NCBI GenBank assembly: GCA_029570205.1
Contig: JAKQSI010000070.1
Span: forward strand, 1-53,253
Source: Candidatus Omnitrophota bacterium
Lineage (GTDB): Bacteria; Hinthialibacterota; Hinthialibacteria; Hinthialibacterales; JAKPRU01
Direction of reading: 5' to 3'
DNA: 53,253 nt
Part shown: piece after piece, positions 1 to 8,098 of the stretch
Numbering within the stretch: the stretch's first letter is position 1
How the letters are laid out: every line of letters begins with the position of its first letter
The notes under the pieces: generated by a model
What the model was told of the DNA's origin: nothing
The model's input: the letters and a program-made list of their open reading frames with translations, nothing else
Databases searched by the model: none
Made by a program: the position numbers and the translations under genes

Positions 1-180
1 GGCCAGGCGTCCCTGCCTGGCAGCTAAGTAGGCCAGGCGTCTCTGCCTGGCAGCTAAGTAGGCCAGGCGTCCCTGCCTGGCAGCTAAGTAGGCCAGGCGT
101 CCCTGCCTGGCAGCTAAGTAGGCCAGGCGTCCCTGCCTGGAAGCTAAGTAGGCCAGGCGTCCCTGCCTGGAAGCGACCGG
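1..180. repeat. Six-copy 30-bp tandem hairpin repeat
   Basis: Six head-to-tail copies of a 30-base unit start at 1, 31, 61, 91, 121 and 151. The unit contains CCAGGCGTCCCTGCCTGG, a 6-bp stem (CCAGGC/GCCTGG) around a 6-base loop, followed by cAGCTAAGTA. Copies differ by one or two bases: copy 2 has T at base 12, copies 5 and 6 have A at base 21, and copy 6 diverges at its end. The array is cut by the window edge, so more copies may lie upstream. Related hairpins recur elsewhere in the window. There are no variable spacers, so it is not a CRISPR array. Confidence 0.95.
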
Positions 181-381
181 AAGGGAGAAATCTCATCAGA
201 AAGTCGGATTTCATCGCCGGTTCAAATTTCAGCCGGACGGAACTGAAGACAAGAAGAAGGCGTCTAAATAACTCTCTTTGCGGTATTTCGGTATAATAAA
301 TCTGTTGAGTGGACCGAGACATCATTGGATATCCAACTTTCAGGCCCGTTTGGACACATCCAATAGAGGAGGACGGTCAGG

Positions 382-990
382 ATGGATCCGTCACGATGGT
401 TGACTCCGGAGCCGGCGCAAACGGAAGACGAGAGTCCCAAATCGAGCGACGAAGTTGATCTGGTTTTGCGGGTTTTGTCGGGAGATCGAGCGGCATACGG
501 GGTTCTGGTGAGCCGTTACCAGCACCGGGTATATCACTTGGCGTATTCGATTTTGGGCAGTTGGCAGGATGCCCAGGATGTATCGCAGGAGGCGTTCTTT
601 GCGGCATACCGACGTTTGCCGAAGCTGAAGGACCCTGGAAAGTTCGGAGGGTGGCTGTTCGGGACTGTGCGCCACATTTGCTATGTGACCCTGCGGAAGC
701 GGAGGGTGATCGGCGAGCAAGTCCCGATTGAAGAGGTCGAGTTTCTTGCCACCCGGCCGGTGGAAGACATCCCGGACGACCGAGAGGCTCTGATGCTCCA
801 GGGAATCCAGGACCTTCCGGAGAAGTACCAGGTTTTGCTTCGGCTGAAATATCTCGGCGGGTATTCCTATCAGCGGGTGGCGGAGATGTTGGACTTGCCG
901 GAGGTTACTGTGAAATCGAGACTGTTTGAGGGGCGGCGAATGCTTCGGGAACGAATCGCATATCTGGTGAGGACACGTGATGATTTCTGA
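382..990 (+). CDS. ECF-family RNA polymerase sigma factor
   Basis: An alternative sigma factor that would direct RNA polymerase to a small regulon once released by its anti-sigma factor. Region 2 covers about residues 25-95 and includes the core-binding stretch DAQDVSQEAFFAAYRRL. Region 4 covers about 130-190, with LPEKYQVLLRLKYLGGYSY leading into a helix-turn-helix (VAEMLDLPEVTVKSRL). At 202 aa it has the usual ECF length. The ATG follows AGAGGAGG (365-372) at nine bases. Its stop lies inside the start of the next gene, which encodes a zinc-finger anti-sigma factor, so the two are co-translated. A TATAAT at 292-297 could be a -10 element, but no good -35 is visible. The ECF subgroup was not determined. 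Confidence 0.95.
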   Translation: MDPSRWLTPEPAQTEDESPKSSDEVDLVLRVLSGDRAAYGVLVSRYQHRVYHLAYSILGSWQDAQDVSQEAFFAAYRRLPKLKDPGKFGGWLFGTVRHICYVTLRKRRVIGEQVPIEEVEFLATRPVEDIPDDREALMLQGIQDLPEKYQVLLRLKYLGGYSYQRVAEMLDLPEVTVKSRLFEGRRMLRERIAYLVRTRDDF

Positions 991-1897
991 AGGCTGTTTC
1001 CAGGAATGGGAAGCCGAAATCCTGCAATACCTGGACGGAGAGCTCGGCGAGTCGGATCGGCTTCGAGTGGAACGTCATGTTCAGACCTGCCGACGATGCC
1101 GGGCATTCCTGGCGGATATGGGTCCGATTGAGCGCTCCATCGACCGGCATTTCCGGGCCACGGCATCGGAGAATCCGCTGCCGGAGGATTTCACCCAAAA
1201 GGTGATGTCCAGCCTTCCCAGTATGATTTCGCTTCCGTGGCATTGGAAGTTCCGCCTTGCCATCCGAGAGTTTTCCAGCCGCGAAGGTCTGAAACGGTTG
1301 ATTCGTCAGCACCCCGTTACGGCAGGCGCATTGGTTCTGTTTGTAATCGGAACTCTTTCTTCCATCTGGCTGAACCACCTGGAATACGATTACCGGGTGA
1401 AGATCAACGCCTGGGGAAATAAAACCTTCGAGGTAAGCCTTTCGCAAAGCGTGATTTGTGAGAATCCGAACGGGCAAATGTACGAGTTGCCGGACGGGAG
1501 CCTTATTTTTGCGCAACCTGGAGCGGTGTTCTCTGTGGAAGCATACCAGAAACACGGCGATGACCGATGGGTCAGGCTTCGGCGGGGAGAGGTGTGGCTC
1601 GATGTGCGGGGGGATGTCCGCGAGGGATTCACGGTCACCACGCCGGAGGCCCGATTGAAAGTAACGGGAACCTGTTTCGCCGTGAAGCTGGAGCCGGATG
1701 TCAGTACGGTCGAAGTCGCTCGTGGCAATGTGCTTGTAGAGAATGTCGGGCGCGGACATCCGAAGAGTTGTTATCTTAAGCCGAAAAAGAAGATTTGCGC
1801 AAACAGGGGCGGGCGATTGGGGGAATTCGGCGATGTTAATTCGGACCGGATCGGGTCGATTGAGGGACAGTTCCCGAAGACACCCTCCAAGCAGTGA
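977..1897 (+). CDS. Zinc-finger anti-sigma factor with periplasmic FecR-like domain
   Basis: The likely membrane anti-sigma factor for the preceding ECF sigma. The N-terminus is an anti-sigma zinc finger (ZAS) with the H-x3-C-x2-C motif at His34, Cys38 and Cys41. One membrane helix lies at about residues 113-132 (VTAGALVLFVIGTLSSIWL). The outer part contains a FecR-like domain at about 150-265 (LPDGSLIFAQPGAVFSV, VRLRRGEVWLDV, TPEARLKVTGTCFAVKL, VEVARGNVLVEN). In this family the finger sequesters the sigma factor inside the cell and the outer domain senses the signal. The GTG at 977 and ATG at 980 both work and overlap the sigma stop by about a dozen bases. No TonB receptor lies next door, so the signal is unknown. 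Confidence 0.93.
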   Translation: MMISEGCFQEWEAEILQYLDGELGESDRLRVERHVQTCRRCRAFLADMGPIERSIDRHFRATASENPLPEDFTQKVMSSLPSMISLPWHWKFRLAIREFSSREGLKRLIRQHPVTAGALVLFVIGTLSSIWLNHLEYDYRVKINAWGNKTFEVSLSQSVICENPNGQMYELPDGSLIFAQPGAVFSVEAYQKHGDDRWVRLRRGEVWLDVRGDVREGFTVTTPEARLKVTGTCFAVKLEPDVSTVEVARGNVLVENVGRGHPKSCYLKPKKKICANRGGRLGEFGDVNSDRIGSIEGQFPKTPSKQ

Positions 1898-1935
1898 AGA
1901 GATCGCGGAGCAGGCGAAGGAGTGAAGATACGCAC

Positions 1936-2013
1936 AACCTCCTCTCTGTCTCCCCCGGACTTTGGGGGAGAGGTTCCTCCCCCGAAGATCGGGGGAGGTC
2001 AGGTGGGGGTTGA
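1936..2013. repeat. Composite intergenic palindromes (CTCCCCCG type)
   Basis: The 248-base gap after the anti-sigma gene contains two adjacent hairpins: tcccccggactttggggga at about 1949-1967, then cctcccccgaagatcggggg at about 1976-1995, followed by aggtcaggtgggggttga. The second hairpin with its flank recurs inverted at 35654-35698. The rest of the gap has no recognisable gene. A role as transcription terminator is possible but there is no T-tract. Confidence 0.7.
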
Positions 2014-2145
2014 CCGGATATCGCAAGACTCCTCGGCGTTGTGACCGAGCTTTCTCAGGAGGGCGATGAGGGTTCTTCCATGCGGTATTCAAGCGTAACC
2101 TCGGCGGTGGATCTGAAATAACCCGACGATTGGACATGGTATCCG

Positions 2146-3201
2146 ATGAAGGTGGCGAAGGATGACGAGCGACTAAACGCTGAGCAGGGGCTTCATCTGC
2201 TGACTCGAACACCTGTTCACGATCTGAGTCGCATGGCGACTCGCGCCAAAGAACGTCTTCACAAAACTATCTGCTATTACAATATAAACCGTCATATCGA
2301 TTACAGTAATATCTGCCGGTGCGGTTGCCGTTTTTGCTCGTTCAGCCGGAGAGCCGGAGAGGCAGGCGCATTCGAGCTGACCCTGGACGAAATATTGGAG
2401 AAAGCAGCGGAGGCGGACCGAGAGGGGGCCTCGGAGCTGCACATCGTAGGCGGCGTTCACCCCAGCTTGCCGCTGGAGTTTTTCGAGGAGATGCTTGCCC
2501 GCATCTCCTCGCGATATCCATCCCTGCATTTGAAATGTTTTACGGCTGCCGAGATCGATGGGGTTGCACAGAATGCGGGGTTGAGCGCGGAGTCCGTTCT
2601 TGAGCGTCTGAAGAAGGCAGGATTAGGCTCCATTCCGGGCGGCGGGGCGGAGATTTTCTCAGAGCGAATCCGACAGCGGTTGTTTCCCAATAAGATCTCG
2701 GCGAACCGGTGGCTGGAGATTCATCGTGTTGCGCACCGATGCGGACTGCCATCCAACGCAACAATGCTGTACGGCCACATTGAAACCGATGAAGAGATTA
2801 TCGATCATCTTTGCCGATTGCGCGAGCTCCAGGATGAGACTGGGGGATTTCAAGCGTTTATTCCGCTGGCATATCACCCGGACAACAACTGTCTGGGAGG
2901 AACAAAACCAACCGGACTGAAAAGCCTGCGGGTCATCGCCACCGCTCGCCTGATGCTTGACAACATTCCGCATATCAAAGCGTACTGGGTGATGCTGGAT
3001 GTGAAACTGGCCCAAGTGGCGCTGCATTTCGGAGCGGACGACCTGGATGGGACGGTGATTGAGGAACGGATCTCTCATGCGGCAGGGGCATCCTCTCCAC
3101 AAGCATTGACAGTAGACCGGATTCGTCATTTGATCTCGGAAACCGGCCTGGAGCCGGTGGAACGAACCAGCCTCTACGAGCGGCGCAGCAGTCCAGGCTG
3201 A
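2146..3201 (+). CDS. mqnE: Aminodeoxyfutalosine synthase (radical SAM)
   Basis: A radical SAM enzyme of the futalosine route to menaquinone. It joins the enolpyruvyl product of MqnA with S-adenosylmethionine to give aminodeoxyfutalosine (EC 2.5.1.120). The cluster motif C-x3-C-x2-C is at Cys57, Cys61 and Cys64, preceded by YYNINRHIDYSNIC. Family signatures follow: IVGGVHPSLPLEFF, IPGGGAEIFSERIR, ETGGFQAFIPLAYHP, HIKAYWVMLDVKLAQ and FGADDLDGTVIEE. The 351-aa length is typical. MqnC and CofH are relatives, but the DLDGTV and PGGGAEI blocks favour MqnE. No other mqn gene is in the window. The start at 2146 has only a weak ribosome site. The downstream HAD gene begins 22 bases after the stop. Confidence 0.93.
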   Translation: MKVAKDDERLNAEQGLHLLTRTPVHDLSRMATRAKERLHKTICYYNINRHIDYSNICRCGCRFCSFSRRAGEAGAFELTLDEILEKAAEADREGASELHIVGGVHPSLPLEFFEEMLARISSRYPSLHLKCFTAAEIDGVAQNAGLSAESVLERLKKAGLGSIPGGGAEIFSERIRQRLFPNKISANRWLEIHRVAHRCGLPSNATMLYGHIETDEEIIDHLCRLRELQDETGGFQAFIPLAYHPDNNCLGGTKPTGLKSLRVIATARLMLDNIPHIKAYWVMLDVKLAQVALHFGADDLDGTVIEERISHAAGASSPQALTVDRIRHLISETGLEPVERTSLYERRSSPG

Positions 3202-3223
3202 TCACGAATCGGGAGCGCGGCTT

Positions 3224-4579
3224 TTGACCCCACATCGAAACCCGGAATTGCCGGAGTGTTTTTGGAATGTGAACACCCTGATTCTCGATATGGACGGGGT
3301 AGTCACATCCGAGGAAAGTTATTTTGACGCGGCGGGGCTGACGATCCGCGAGGTCCTGGAAAGCCCGCTGTATCTGGGACTGAGTCCGCCGAATTACACT
3401 TCCATCCCGGAAGTGTTTTATCGTCAGATGGCCGCCGCCTCGCGCATGGAATGGCGCAAGTACCTGCCGACGGAGCTGATTATCCGCTGCAAGGGCCGCG
3501 GAATCAGCACGAATTGGGATTTGGCGTACCTGGCGGCGGGTCTCTATATGGCGCCATTGTTTGTGGAATCGCTCACGGCGATTTCGGAACGGAAAGGGGA
3601 AGAGGAATCGACAGAGGAGCCGGTTGAATGGGAACGAGCGGAGGGATTCGATCTTCCGGCAAAGCAGCGGTTTATGGAAAAGGAGATTCGGGAGAGCCTG
3701 GGGGGGTTGGCGGAAGGCTATCGGCGGGTGATCCGGCGCAAAGACTGGTCAACTCTTCTGCGCGTGTCGGATTTTGCGGAATGGGGTCGATTTTTCCGCT
3801 CACGCGGTATTGAAATGGCTCCTCAAAAGGGTATCGAACTTAAGCTATTCGACGACTTTCATCCGCAAACCCGTGGGCTGGATCTCCTGGACAAAATCCA
3901 TGAATCAGTTCCGGGGTACAGCAAGGAATTCGCGGGTCTGTTCGGTCGAAATACGCTTCTCTGGAACGACCTGCAGAATCTCTTTCAGGAATGGTACCTG
4001 GGAGAGGATCTGTATGCGAAACAGACAGGGAAATCGGTCAACGCCTGGCCGAAACCGGGCCTGATTCACCAGGAAGAACCGCTTCTTCCGGAAGACCGAA
4101 CCCGCGCCGCTTTGTCCTCTCTGCGGGACAGCGGATTCACCCTGGGAATCGCTACAGGACGACCGTACCTGGAAATCCTGTCACCACTTCAGCGATGGGG
4201 ATTCGATCGGTTCTTCGATCGGGAACGGATTGCGACACACGATGAAATCGAAAAGGCAGAACGTGTGTTGAGGACCAACCGAATCACGGACTCTCTTTCC
4301 AAGCCGCATCCATATCTGTTTCTTCGCGCGATTCATCCTCATCTACCGCCCATGGTTTTGCACAATGGAAAATACGATGCCGGTGTGCATACTCGGTTTG
4401 CGGTTGTCGGGGACAGCGTGGCGGATATCTGGGCGGGGAAGAAGATCGGCTGCCCCACGGTGGCGGTTTTATCGGGAGCAGCGGGGGTACTGGGACGTCG
4501 GAATCTTGAGGAGGCCGGAGCGGACTATATTGTTGAGAATCTGGAGCATCTGGCGGGAACGTTTGGGAAGAGAAATTGA
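3224..4579 (+). CDS. HAD-superfamily hydrolase with large cap insert
   Basis: A predicted phosphatase of the haloacid dehalogenase superfamily. Motif I is LILDMDGVV (nucleophile Asp22, acid Asp24). Motif II is GFTLGIATGRPYLEIL near residue 310. Motif IV is VVGDSVADIWAGKKIG near 400. The roughly 280 residues between motifs I and II form an unusually large cap with no recognised relative, and the protein is about twice the length of a simple HAD phosphatase. Translation appears to start at TTG (3224) after GGGAGCG, since no ATG precedes motif I. It probably shares a transcript with mqnE, but nothing shows that it works in the same pathway. Substrate unknown. Confidence 0.85.
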   Translation: MTPHRNPELPECFWNVNTLILDMDGVVTSEESYFDAAGLTIREVLESPLYLGLSPPNYTSIPEVFYRQMAAASRMEWRKYLPTELIIRCKGRGISTNWDLAYLAAGLYMAPLFVESLTAISERKGEEESTEEPVEWERAEGFDLPAKQRFMEKEIRESLGGLAEGYRRVIRRKDWSTLLRVSDFAEWGRFFRSRGIEMAPQKGIELKLFDDFHPQTRGLDLLDKIHESVPGYSKEFAGLFGRNTLLWNDLQNLFQEWYLGEDLYAKQTGKSVNAWPKPGLIHQEEPLLPEDRTRAALSSLRDSGFTLGIATGRPYLEILSPLQRWGFDRFFDRERIATHDEIEKAERVLRTNRITDSLSKPHPYLFLRAIHPHLPPMVLHNGKYDAGVHTRFAVVGDSVADIWAGKKIGCPTVAVLSGAAGVLGRRNLEEAGADYIVENLEHLAGTFGKRN

Positions 4580-4583
4580 AGAA

Positions 4584-4675
4584 GTCAGAACCTTGATTCG
4601 CATGATTATGGGATGAACAGGATGAAGAAAAAGGAATCAGGGTAATCCGTTAATCAGGCGAATCAGGGTTCAAAC
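4584..4675. repeat. Long palindromic intergenic element (GTCAGAACC ends)
   Basis: An element of about 92 bases with inverted ends: gtcagaaccttgattcg on the left and cgaatcagggttcaaac on the right. The interior carries further partly inverted blocks (gattatgggatgaacagg and aatcagggtaatccgtta). A second member lies at 26327-26411. It sits between the converging HAD and lipoprotein genes. It carries no coding capacity and resembles a non-autonomous mobile element or REP-like hairpin. Confidence 0.75.
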
Positions 4676-4677
4676 AA

Positions 4678-5478
4678 TCAGGGGTGGGTTGACACGCGAA
4701 TTTTCCACGGGCCATCCGGCACATAGTCCTCATCTACAAAACGCCAATTGACCAAGCCTTGCCCGTCGATATTCAGGATTTTGCAGAGATCGGGAGAGAG
4801 GTCGATTCCGGCCCCGTTTTTAATTCGACGGATGGGGCGCCGATAGGTTCCATTTGTGCTGCGGAAAACGTTGAGTCGCTTTCCTTCCTGGAGTTCCGCA
4901 TGGGGACGCACCGTACCGGTCTCATCAAATACATACTCGGCATCATTGGCAAACCAGGGTCCGACATCCTCCCATTGTGCGAAAGCCCGTTCCCCGGTTG
5001 TTGTATTGACTATTTCCACCCAGCGATTCTTGCAGGGACCGTATTCTTCGAATCCGGGGACCCGGTCATTGAAGGGCAGTGCGACGTGAAAGGGGTTTTC
5101 CATAAGGGGGTCAATTGAGTTCCAGGCTGTGCGGGGTCGGCGGGAATCGGACAGATCGAAGCAGGTTGCCAGGATATTGACATGCCATGCGCCGAGTTCG
5201 GGTTCAGGCGGGGGAGCAGTAATAGATGGCTCCGGCAGAGGAACAACCGGCACGGGCAATTCCGGCATGGGAACCATAGAAGGTGGCGGCGGGGCAGTCT
5301 CCACCGGCCGGGAGGGAAGGCGCGAGACGGCAACAGATTCCTTCGGGACCCGGATTTTCGGACGTGGGAGAGATTCCGCCGTGCCGGGCATCTCCCGTTT
5401 CGGCTGCGCACAGCCGACCAGAGCAAGAACCACGGCAAGAACCAGCAACACTCCGCTTGATGCCGAAGGATTCCTCAT
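4678..5478 (-). CDS. Proline-linker lipoprotein with RlpA-like domain
   Basis: A predicted lipoprotein of unknown function. The chosen ATG (5478) starts a signal peptide with the lipobox ALVGC, so the mature protein would begin at that cysteine and be lipid-anchored. A long proline-rich linker follows (about residues 30-100, repeats such as MPELPVPVVPLPEPS). The C-terminal half resembles a double-psi beta barrel of the RlpA/expansin type: WVEIVNTTTGERAFAQWEDV, DVGPW and GAGIDLSPDLCKILNIDGQG parallel the family's strand and DRGP/IDLS segments. The catalytic aspartate region is altered, so peptidoglycan cleavage is uncertain. A reading frame extends 28 codons upstream but lacks a signal-like start. 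Transcribed toward the HAD gene. Confidence 0.7.
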   Translation of the reverse strand: MRNPSASSGVLLVLAVVLALVGCAQPKREMPGTAESLPRPKIRVPKESVAVSRLPSRPVETAPPPPSMVPMPELPVPVVPLPEPSITAPPPEPELGAWHVNILATCFDLSDSRRPRTAWNSIDPLMENPFHVALPFNDRVPGFEEYGPCKNRWVEIVNTTTGERAFAQWEDVGPWFANDAEYVFDETGTVRPHAELQEGKRLNVFRSTNGTYRRPIRRIKNGAGIDLSPDLCKILNIDGQGLVNWRFVDEDYVPDGPWKIRVSTHP

Positions 5479-5679
5479 CCGTATCGTACCTTTGTGCGAT
5501 ATCTCGACCCACACTTCGCACATTCCCCAAACCAGAGCGGCGGGTAAATCCGCTCCTCCCATTGGGAATTGCCCAATTCAATCACGGATTTCACGACTTG
5601 CCAACGGGATTTATACCAAAAGATTTGACCTCCCGTGGTGGCCCTTGATCCTCACCGCCAGAGATACAAGGTGTCCTAT

Positions 5680-7155
5680 TCATCCCCCAGTGGCTCCCCC
5701 GATCTCCGGGGACAGTGTTCTCGATTCATCATCGCCTTGTAAGGCAATCTTGTCTGTTTTGCCGGACAGGTTTCTGACGGTCGATCCTTCAATGACATTG
5801 GCAGCGGCAACTGCAAAAGCGAAAAAGCACCAGAGAAACAGCTGGGTCCAGAAATGATAGAAAAGGTTGCAGACGCCCAAGCCGACTGTGGCCGCCAGTA
5901 TCCCTCGCAACAGCAAACCATCGGGGTCATGGACTGCCAACCCCCGTTGAGCGGTCCACAGGCGATGCAGAACCACCAGGTAAGTAAATACGAAAATCAC
6001 ACCGCCGATGAGTCCCATTTCCGCGAAAATCGACAGGAATCCGGAATGGGCCGTTGCGCCGGGAAGGTTCGGATTAAATTGCGCCTGATAAACCGAAGAG
6101 TAATTATGGATTCCGACACCGGTCAGGGGATGGTTCCGAAGCATCTCCAGCGCGGCCAGGCCGTAATAAGCATGTTCCACCACAGAGCGTTCTCCGGTAA
6201 GGCTCTGCTTCACCCGCCGCGCCACCATGCCGATCGGATTGATTTGCGCAACGATACAGATTACCGCGACAACCCCAATAAAAACAAGATATTTGCGGGC
6301 CAATCGGCCGATCGGGAATCCAAACCCGACCAGCGCCACCACGGCCGCGACTCCTCCGAGCCAACCGCTTCTGGAAAAAGTAAGCAGCCAGATCGCTACC
6401 AGCCCGATCCATCCCCAATACACCTTGCCGGACAGATTTCCGCGCAACAAACCACGCCAGGCATAAACCAGAAACAACGACAGAACAATCACCAGATAGG
6501 CGGAAAAGATATTCCAGTCGAAGAATGTGCCGGAGACCCGGACCACACTCATGCCCTGGGAAAAAACGATGGCTCCCGGCTCGACCAGCATCCGTGGAAG
6601 AGTCGGATTCCGCCGGGCAAGCGCGAGCAGGGGCTGGGAGGGAAACCCCAGGAAATACCCCGCGGCCTGCCAGAACGCATAGCCGCAGACCGCCACAGCG
6701 GACCACGTGAAAAACTTCAGGTATCGCTCCAGTTCCTTGCGATCCGAAATCAGGCGGGTTGTGCCGATACACACGGCAAAGACAATACCGAGTTGGACAG
6801 TCATCCGGACAGCCTGCATCGGGCTGTAGGCAAACAGGCACGAAAGGACCATCGCGCCCATGCAGGACAAGATGCACCAGTCCCAGGATGTCCATTCAGG
6901 TCGGCGAAGAAGGCGATCCCGGTCATGCCAGGCAATCCCGGCAACAACGGCAGGAAAAAGAAGGAGAAACGGCTTGAGGGTGATGCCTTTGTAGACGGAG
7001 ATAACCTCCAACGGGGCCACGGCCATCATGAGCGACATGGCATCGGCGGGTCGGCGGGCGAACCACCATGCGCATAATGCCAGAATCGCGAGGTAGACAA
7101 GTCCTCCAGTCACGATCAGCACAGACTTGACCAGGGGGGAAGAAAAAATCTCCAT
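5680..7155 (-). CDS. O-antigen ligase (Wzy_C) family membrane protein
   Basis: A polytopic inner-membrane protein of about 491 aa with roughly 11-12 hydrophobic helices. The large periplasmic loop and flanks carry family signatures: LLTFSRSGWLGG before the loop, then HPLTGVGIHNYSS and AHSGFLSIFAEMGLIGG. Members join polysaccharide chains to lipid A, other lipids or proteins using undecaprenyl-linked donors. Which glycan this one handles cannot be told, as no glycosyltransferases are adjacent. The frame is open 27 codons upstream, but the ATG at 7155 (MEIFSSPLVKS) immediately precedes the first membrane helix and is preferred. It may share a transcript with the downstream lipoprotein, about 200 bases away. 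Confidence 0.9.
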   Translation of the reverse strand: MEIFSSPLVKSVLIVTGGLVYLAILALCAWWFARRPADAMSLMMAVAPLEVISVYKGITLKPFLLLFPAVVAGIAWHDRDRLLRRPEWTSWDWCILSCMGAMVLSCLFAYSPMQAVRMTVQLGIVFAVCIGTTRLISDRKELERYLKFFTWSAVAVCGYAFWQAAGYFLGFPSQPLLALARRNPTLPRMLVEPGAIVFSQGMSVVRVSGTFFDWNIFSAYLVIVLSLFLVYAWRGLLRGNLSGKVYWGWIGLVAIWLLTFSRSGWLGGVAAVVALVGFGFPIGRLARKYLVFIGVVAVICIVAQINPIGMVARRVKQSLTGERSVVEHAYYGLAALEMLRNHPLTGVGIHNYSSVYQAQFNPNLPGATAHSGFLSIFAEMGLIGGVIFVFTYLVVLHRLWTAQRGLAVHDPDGLLLRGILAATVGLGVCNLFYHFWTQLFLWCFFAFAVAAANVIEGSTVRNLSGKTDKIALQGDDESRTLSPEIGGATGG

Positions 7156-7294
7156 GGACGAGATCCTACCTGGAGCATGGGATGTTTCAAAAGGATGTGG
7201 AGGGGAGGATTCGGGGTCGGAACGACCTCCTCCCATAACGCTTGCCGCCGGGAATGGGGAGAGTTAGACTTGTTGAAGCGTCCAAACGAAGGCG

Positions 7295-7939
7295 ATGGAG
7301 TACGCAATGGAAGATTATGTCGGTCTACTTATATTCTTTGTGATCATCCTCGTGAATTTCCTGGTCAGCCTGTCGCAGAAAGCGAAAGCGCAACAGAAAC
7401 GTGATCGTCGCATTGCGAAGACACCTCCAAAGACACCGGAAGCGCCCACGGGGAAGCCGGTCCTGGAAACGGCAAAGCCCAAGCCGACAATCCGACCGAA
7501 ACGCCCTGTACAGCCCCGATGGATGGAAGCGAGCCGACCGATTTCTGATGAAACAGCGCAGCCGGCCGAAGAGAGCACAAGGCGGACAAAGGATATCATT
7601 CGGGAATGGAGCAAACGCCTGGAAGAGGCTTTTGATTTGGAGACGATGGAAACGCCATGGGAGGAAATGGCCCCCGAATCGCCGGCGACTCCCAAGTTTG
7701 CATCAGCCGAAAAACAACCGGCCGAGATCCCCAAGACACCCCAAGCCACCCCGCAGAAGCCTTCCCATCCCCCGGCGGTTTCCGTAACCTCCCCGCAGTA
7801 TGCCGTGACGGTGCGGAAATCATCGGTCGAATTCCTGGGGAAGATACATCCCAACCCGATTGTCAACGGGATTATTCTTTGTGAGATTCTCTCAAAGCCT
7901 GTGTGGATGCGAGAGGAAAAGCCCCTTTACGTTCCCTGA
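7295..7939 (+). CDS. Single-pass membrane protein, function unknown
   Basis: An unrecognised 214-aa protein. One N-terminal membrane helix (about residues 9-27, VGLLIFFVIILVNFLVSL) is followed by a basic stretch (KAKAQQKRDRR), which suggests N-out/C-in. The rest is a long, low-complexity region rich in Pro, Lys and Thr (residues 40-165) with a short helical part (DIIREWSKRLEEAF). The last 45 residues (FLGKIHPNPIVNGIILCEIL) look folded and may be the functional end. The ATG at 7295 and the one at 7307 (with GGAG upstream) are both plausible starts. The layout is that of a membrane-tethered scaffold. It lies between a divergent O-antigen ligase gene and the epimerase gene, with no proof of joint function. 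Confidence 0.7.
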   Translation: MEYAMEDYVGLLIFFVIILVNFLVSLSQKAKAQQKRDRRIAKTPPKTPEAPTGKPVLETAKPKPTIRPKRPVQPRWMEASRPISDETAQPAEESTRRTKDIIREWSKRLEEAFDLETMETPWEEMAPESPATPKFASAEKQPAEIPKTPQATPQKPSHPPAVSVTSPQYAVTVRKSSVEFLGKIHPNPIVNGIILCEILSKPVWMREEKPLYVP

Positions 7940-8098
7940 GATGCCATCTGGGGTTCACAAAGACTCTCTTGATTCCGCCATCTGCGTCTTCTATCGTTCT
8001 GGGCGTTGGGTGATTGCGTGGTTACCGGAATCGGGACCAGAGACCGCAAAGACCTTCATCTATCCGAAGGATCATTGCACTGTTTATGGAGGCAAAGG

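Noticed and set aside
1-180. CRISPR array
   Set aside because: Units are contiguous and identical, with no variable spacers and no cas genes.
905-2212. Minus-strand 435-codon reading frame
   Set aside because: It lies opposite the ECF sigma and anti-sigma genes, which have clear domains; its translation shows no family features.
5854-7077. Plus-strand 407-codon reading frame
   Set aside because: It is the antisense of the O-antigen ligase gene; the composition is hydrophilic and without motifs.
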